A stretch of DNA of 64,000 bases from the NCBI GenBank assembly GCA_963565915.1, contig OY751494.1, forward strand, positions 1,178,001-1,242,000. The letters are read 5' to 3'. The stretch's first letter is position 1, and every line of letters starts with the position of its first letter. The notes under the pieces are model-generated. The model saw only the letters and a program-made list of their open reading frames with translations, searched no databases and had not been told where the DNA came from. Made by a program: the position numbers and the translations under genes. The DNA comes from Entoloma clypeatum (lineage: Eukaryota; Basidiomycota; Agaricomycetes; Agaricales; Entolomataceae). Below, piece by piece: positions 58,470 through 64,000 of the stretch.

Positions 58470-58690
58470 ATGGATGCGAGGAGGCCGTTGGGCATGGGAG
58501 GGGACCGTTGGGGGGTTGAAAGGAGGCCGTTGGGCATGTGAGGAGACTGTTGGGGGTTGAAAGGAAGCCGTTTGGCATGCAAGGCGATGGTGCCATGCCG
58601 GGCGACAGTTGGCTGCAAACCAAAGGTGGCCGCTGGGTACGCAAGGTGATGGTTGGGGGTTGAAAGGAGGCCATTGGGCATAAACTAGCC
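58470..58690. repeat. Imperfect tandem repeats of about 45 bp
   Basis: The unit GGTTGAAAGGAGGCCGTTGG plus GCATG... occurs about five times with GGGCATGGGAGGGGACCGTT variants; minus-strand frames read MPNGLLSTP repeatedly. Confidence 0.6.
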
Positions 58691-59129
58691 GAAGTCCAGT
58701 TCGGTCTGGGTTCGGCCACTTTTTGGCTGAACTCGAACCCAGACTTGAAGGTCCAGTTTGGGCATCTCTCGAACTTGAACTTGAACTCATAGGTCCGGTC
58801 TGGTTCAGGTTCGGACCAGGTTTGTGACCTTCAGATGCAAAAAAACACCAATTTTTCACCCACTCAATAATCTTTTAAACCCAGCCTGCCTACTGGCATT
58901 TTTGGCACAACTGGGTTGATCTGTGGGTCGAAGGGGGTACTGAACAATGTTAGAATACATATATGCAGCACTATACTAGTTTAATAATGATAATGTTGGG
59001 TAGATACATCACTCATCAGTGAAATGCCAAATTACTTAATCCACACTTGATGTACTTGGGCCAGCGCTAAGTCAGGTCTAAGTACTCAACATAGCTTAAT
59101 TTGTACTTAGGGAAATGCTTACTGATCAC
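58690..59129. other. Repeat-derived sequence, no gene
   Basis: The first 140 bp repeat GGTTCGGACC/TGAACTCGAAC-type words; the rest shows nothing recognisable. Confidence 0.4.
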
Positions 59130-59468
59130 CAAGGGGATGTCGGAATGCAATCCCAGCAACACACGTGGGTGGGGGGGGGGTCCTCGGGGGTGAAAAAAAA
59201 AGTCCGACACCCAGATTAATTGGCCAAAAATGGCAGTCAGGATGCCCAGCAACAAATGATTCTCTCTCTGACATCTCCCCCCATCTCTGCGCACCCTGAG
59301 TCTTTTCTTTATTTTATCTCATGTTTTTCACAGAAATATATATGTTTGTGGGCATAACATACTATATTAGAAAGGAGGAGGTGTGGGGGGGGGGGGGGGG
59401 GGGGTCTAGTGAGGCCAAAAAAAAAAGTCCGATGTGTGTTGCTGTAGTCGCATTCCGACACCCCCTTG
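59130..59468. mobile_element. MITE-like element with about 35-bp inverted ends
   Basis: The left end CAAGGGGATGTCGGAATGC and the right end, on the other strand, CAAGGGGGTGTCGGAATGC match, and both continue to AGCAACACAC. Inside each end is a G-run followed by an A-run and AAGTCCGA. It has no coding capacity. A target-site duplication is not evident. Confidence 0.6.
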
Positions 59469-59639
59469 CTTATTACCTTCTTGCACAGTCCTTAAATTGC
59501 TTCAAGTTGGGACAGGCCATCACAAAATAGAATCCTGCTTAAACTTAACTTGAACCTACTTGAGCTGACTTAAGGCATTCTTGCTTCCAAACCCAAGCCA
59601 CCCAAATAACTATTCTAAACAAGTTTCAAGACTCTCCAA

Positions 59640-59760
59640 GGCAGTTCAAGGTAGATCCAAGCTCATGAGAAGTCACTCAAAAGCAAACATTTATTCAAGA
59701 CCTCTCAAAGTAGCTCAAGGGAGATCCAAGCTCATGAAAAGTCACTCAAAAGTAAGAATA
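59640..59760 (+). repeat. Two direct copies of a 66-bp unit
   Basis: GATCCAAGCTCATGAGAAGT and GATCCAAGCTCATGAAAAGT start two copies that both continue CACTCAAAAG. Confidence 0.6.
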
Positions 59761-59819
59761 AGCACTCTATAGATTTTCAAGTACTATCAAAGTGGATACA
59801 GATACATAAATATATTTAA

Positions 59820-61000
59820 AAAGAAAATGGGCATGCCGAGCCAACAGTGGGTGGAGACATGAGGAGAGGGGGTACACACCTGCTGTCTGTGGTACTAACA
59901 ACAAGAGGGGACCATTATCAGGATGGCAGGTACGCACGGGCAGTACTCGCCCATGGTCGCATTGTCTGTTGCTGTGTGACCAGTGGTACATTGTAGTCCT
60001 GTGATGTAACGGTGAGCAACAGTGGGCGGAGGCATATGGGGGGGTTTCGCACCTGCTGTCTATGGTTGCTAACGATGAGAGGGGACCATTATCGTGTGGA
60101 ATGGACAAGGCCAACTGCCACAGCATTCGGTGTGTTGCCAACTGGGACCTGAGGGGGTTTGTTAGTGGGGTGGAAACAGAGAGGTGGGGTGTGGGGCATA
60201 CCGTCCCGCCGCCCAGGAGTTGTAGGTGGGTGCTTGTTGTCATCGGGAGTGATCTGGCAGGGGGTGTGTGAAAGTGGGAAGAAGGCGATGATGGGGTCAC
60301 CTGGGGGGTCATAGTGGTCTGCCTTGTGAGTCAGTGGGGGCAGCGGAGGGCTTAGATAGGCTCACCGAGGGTGGGGGTGCGGCTTTGGTTGTCCCCTGTC
60401 CACCCCTGCATCATTGCGATGTGGCATGGGTGTTGTGTCATCAGCCGTTCCCGTATCCACCACGGAGGCTGCTGACAAGCGGCGGTGTGGGTTTGTCTCG
60501 TTGTTGACTCGCTCCCTCAGTGCAATAGCACGGGTTCTTCGGCACATTGTCATCAACTGGGGGGGGTTGTTAGTGGGGTGGAAATGGGGATGAGGGGTGT
60601 AGGGCATACTGTCCTGCCACCCGGGAGTTGAGGCTTACCTGGGTAAATCCTTGTTGTCATCAAAGTCGATGTGCCAGCGGGGGGATGAAAGTGGGAAGAG
60701 AAATGCAAAGTCCAACAGTCAGTCACAAGTGTTTCAGGTCACATGATTTTAGTTTGATTACTAATATTGAAGTTGAAATTGGACTTTGCATTCCTCCTCC
60801 ACCTTTCACCACCCCGCTGCAATGTTGCCCCTGATGATGATGAGCACCCACCCAGCTCCGACTCCTGGAGGGCTGGACCGTATCCTCCATCCACTCTCCT
60901 TCCATTTTCACCCCACTAATAACTTCTGAACCCCCCAGGTCCCAGTGAAAATGCGCCAAAGAACCTGCACCAAAGAGCGAATCAACAACAACGCAAACCC
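59820..61000. repeat. G/C-skewed duplicated sequence with a long imperfect palindrome
   Basis: CACCTGCTGTCTRTGG...GAGGGGACCATTATC occurs at about 59879 and 60052. GTTAGTGGGGTGGAAA occurs at about 60150 and 60569. The 60569 copy and everything to AATGCAAAGTCCAA (60714) reappears inverted from 60776 to about 60940. Confidence 0.55.
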
Positions 61001-61660
61001 TCGCCACCGCCCACTAACAGCCTCCATGGTAGAGAATGATGACAACGACTTCTGGCCGATATGGATGGCCAACCAACACCGCACCCCCCCATCCTTGGTA
61101 AGCCTTTAAGCCCCCCTCCGCCCCCACTGACTCACAAGGCAGATAGCAACAACCACAACCGCCCACGGGACTGACCCCGTACTGCCCCATACCCACAATG
61201 CAGACAGTGTCGACCACGACCGCTGATGCCTTCCATTGCACCTCACCTGTGGACCCCTCTCAGCCGCAATGGGGATACACCGCCAATGCCAACACCCCAC
61301 CCCATCACGGCCCCATTCACCCCACTCCGCAAATGACAAATATGTGCAGGCACCACCACCCAACGCCGGCGCCCTACACCCTCACCTCACCCCAACCAAC
61401 AGGTGGCCCCCACGACCACGACTGCCAATGGGGACACACCCAACACTGGCCCTCTGCGCCCCCACCTCACCTGTGGCCCCCACAACCATGACTGCCAATG
61501 GACACACCCCAATGCCGACGTACCCTTGGCTGCAATGTGGACACACCGCCAACACCAACACCCCACCCTGTCGCAGCCCCACTCACCCCCTCCGCAAACA
61601 ACAAATGCACAAGATGAATGCAGTGCAGGGCCTGCCACACTGTGCTGATGTCCTCTTTAA
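61000..61660. repeat. C-rich imperfect tandem repeats
   Basis: Units with GACTGCCAATGG, ACACACC and CTCACCTGTGGCCCCCAC recur at about 75-bp spacing; the open frames over them are repeat translations. Confidence 0.55.
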
Positions 61661-62183
61661 ATATATATACATATATCCATACATTTGTATTGACTATGAT
61701 CATACTTGAAATTTTATTAAGTGTCTTAAAGATTACTTATTGCACTTTTGAACCTTAAAAAAATAATTTTTGAAGGCAGAATCAAGGCCAAATTAAGTCA
61801 AGTGAGGTAAAGTCAGCCAAGTGAGGCAATTTGCCATTTTGTGAATAGTGCTTGACTTGTTTCTTTATGAAGTCTTTTCATTGAGATGCACTTTTGGTAC
61901 TTACTGTTTACTTGGTGTAGAATCTCTCTCGAAGACACCATTTTTTAAGTCAGGCCCCTAGTCGAACAATCTTCTTAGGCTCGTCTTGGTGCCTTAGTGT
62001 TCTTGGAACTCCGCCCCCCCAAACCACCTTGATTGACTCTGACATTCTTTATGGGACACAGTCCTCTTTCCTCTGGATTCTGAAGTTCCCCAATATCTTT
62101 TCTTACATGGCCTCACAGCAGAAACATCTTATCCAATTCATCCATGCACAATAGACTGGCCACGGTCTGGTCCAGGTTCGACC
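61661..62183. other. AT-rich spacer, nothing recognised
   Basis: No open frame with motifs; scattered AAGTC/AAGTGAGG words. Confidence 0.35.
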
Positions 62184-62188
62184 CCTTT

Positions 62189-62506
62189 TGTTGAGACGAC
62201 GCTAAGTCAAATGACGTCGCGAGCCCAAACTTAGGAACAAAGTAGAGAGGTGATAAGAGAACTGTATTGCCAAGAGACCCAGCAGGAATCTCAAGAGAAC
62301 AAGCTATCGAATACAAGTGAAAGTACCCTACTTATATATGTAAATACCATGAGGCTGTGTTGAGGCAGCGTCATGCTGCGCAACTCCGGATCCTTTGCAT
62401 CCTGCTGTGTTGTAATGATAAGATGTCCTCATGTATGACACGATGTAGATAAGATAAGATTGAGATAAGATAAGATAAAGTGAAAAGTGAAAATACGATC
62501 ATAACA
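62189..62506. repeat. Solo LTR, second family
   Basis: 318 bp from TGTTGAGACG to CATAACA, flanked by a perfect 5-bp duplication CCTTT (62184-62188, 62507-62511). It contains TATATATG (about 62333) and GATAAGATAAGAT repeats near the end as written. Confidence 0.85.
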
Positions 62507-62511
62507 CCTTT

Positions 62512-64000
62512 GGTGCTGAACCTGAACCCCAGTCAAAATAGGATCATATTTCCAGTTGGGGAAATCAGATCAGATCCAGCTGGATCCAGCCCCTTTGGGC
62601 TTTTCCCCCAATAAATCCGCAGTCAACCCACTGTTCCGAATAAAACAGGAATCTTGCCTAATATCTGTAAATGTGTGGGGAGACGTCTGTTAAATTTTTT
62701 TTTTTGCTTGGTTTCGCGTTGTAATCCAGGTGACCCCCAGATGGTTTAGCCTGCACCCACGGAATCCTACCCTGACCCAGTTGTCCCCAATCAGACCCTA
62801 CCTTCTTGCCACAGCCCAGGTCCCTACTAGGGCTGATTTTGACTGGGCCTGAACCTGAACCTTAGGTCTGGTTCAGACAGACCATTGAGCCTGTACACAC
62901 CTATGCACCACCACAATGACAATGACCAAGAACAAAAATCCTCATCCAGGTGCGCAACACACCATGAGCAAGGAGTTTCCGTCACAGACCACAGAGTCAT
63001 TGACTGGACATGGCAGTATAATAGTACATGCCTGATCGCAGACGAAGTGCCAGGAGTCCACAAAGGTGAATAGGCCAGTACATACCCCATTGCAGCCGAA
63101 GAGCCATAGTACCATTGAGGAACACGTAGAACCGAAAGTCACCATCAAAGGCTTCAAAACGGGACTAGGGTAGAGTTGGGTACATAGACAGACAGAAAAA
63201 AGTTAATGACTTCGTGACTGGTGGACAGAATTGGGTGATCCCAGAGTCAAAACAGACCACTTCGACAAGGACTATTGATTGCGCATAACACCTACATCAG
63301 CAATTTGGACAAGAGTTGCTTTAGCATCTTTGAGCAGCTTTGAAAAGCTGCAGAAGACACTAAAGCTGCAAAAGATGTTCAAGATGCTGCATCTTTTAGA
63401 AGCTATGTACCTTGGCTTGTATAAGCTGATGAACAGCTTAACGAACCTCTTAAAAAAGCCATTCCCAGCTTTTGCAACAGCTTCTATGGCTTTATTGCTA
63501 GCTTTACAATGAGCTTCAGATGATTATGGGAGAACAAAAATTCCATTTCATTGTCATAGTTTCTACCTGTAGTGTACACACCAACAAACAACCACCCACA
63601 CATATCCCATGCCATCAGTGGACCCCAACGTGCAGCCAGAATCAACCAGTCCACCCGAGCTACAGTACCTTGCTTCGACCCCAGCCACCTTGAGGTTGTG
63701 TGTGTACAGGCTGGTCTAGCTCGCTGTCGAGCCGTCAGGGGTCGGGGGCTGTCGTTGTCAGACAACATGAAGGACCTGTGGGTTGTCCAAAGAAGACTAT
63801 CAGTAAGACAATGGCTGGGTAGCCGCCGTCGTTCAAAAAAAGAAAGATATTGGCGATGCACCTCATCACCAATGCCCATCCGCGCTCATCAGCACATACC
63901 CACCGCGGCAGACGATCCTCGTCTCAATACACCCTTCCCTGGTCTGTCAAAATGAAATCGAAAGTCGAAAGCAATGATGAAGATTGTCGTTGCTGTGCAT
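62512..64000. other. Repeat-derived region, no intact gene
   Basis: The open frames at 62827-63090 and 63484-63955 have no motifs. The stretch 63310-63515 is dense in AGCTT/AAGCT words, like the block at 58250-58400. Confidence 0.4.

Noticed and set aside
58470..58690. Repeat array reminiscent of a CRISPR array
   Set aside because: Units are imperfect, contiguous and without unique spacers, in a eukaryotic genome; ordinary tandem repeat.
61236..61709. 157-residue His/Pro-rich open frame
   Set aside because: Translation of C-rich tandem repeats; no start context, introns or homologous motif.

Overview
The window looks like a chromosome segment from an Agaricomycete-type basidiomycete. The protein genes are broken by many short (about 45-75 nt) GT-AG introns, both tRNA genes carry introns, and the transposons (a Plavaka-type transposase and a Helitron with a PIF1-like helicase) are families typical of mushroom-forming fungi. 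All exon structures below were assembled by hand from splice signals and reading frame. No search was run.

Left part (about 1-40.2 kb): a gene-dense euchromatic stretch. It holds conserved housekeeping genes: a Pho85-type cyclin, a mitochondrial FAD/folate carrier (FLX1 type), a prolyl oligopeptidase, the tRNA adenosine deaminase subunit TAD2, a cytochrome b5-acyl-CoA dehydrogenase fusion, the nucleotide-excision-repair ATPase RAD16, the mitochondrial glycine carrier HEM25, the elongation factor SPT4, a class-3 (diacylglycerol-type) lipase, and the mitochondrial peptidase ICP55. It also holds tRNA-Trp and tRNA-Met. Interspersed are four small, cysteine-rich, probably GPI-anchored secreted proteins (1.6, 3.2, 22.2 and 26.3 kb). 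Two of these are close paralogues, and one of the pair has lost its signal-peptide exon. Several loci are unrecognised, and the 18-20.2 kb region looks degenerate.

Right part (about 40.17-64 kb): a transposon graveyard that begins four bases after the ICP55 stop codon. The main structure is a set of nested insertions. A Helitron-type PIF1 helicase gene (minus strand) is split at 40780/57713 by a 16.9-kb DNA transposon with about 19-bp inverted ends, which carries a Plavaka-type transposase and a second long ORF. That second ORF is split by a Harbinger-like element (41913-51459, 3-bp target duplication AAT) and by a solo LTR (52278-52587, TCATA duplication). The Plavaka transposase holds a 713-bp LTR-like insert (55305-56017, TGTTG duplication). 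The accessory gene of the Harbinger element is in turn split by a 5.8-kb Copia retrotransposon (44135-49924, TTCAT duplication). At three of these junctions (Harbinger, Copia, 310-bp solo LTR) the broken reading frame resumes in frame once the insert and one target-site copy are ignored, which fixes the order of events. Many stops in the dead ORFs are TGA where CGA (Arg) is expected, suggesting C-to-T mutation of silenced repeats.

The last 6 kb (58.2-64 kb) hold simple and tandem repeats, a MITE-like element, a long imperfect inverted repeat and another solo LTR (62189-62506, CCTTT duplication). I see no intact gene there.
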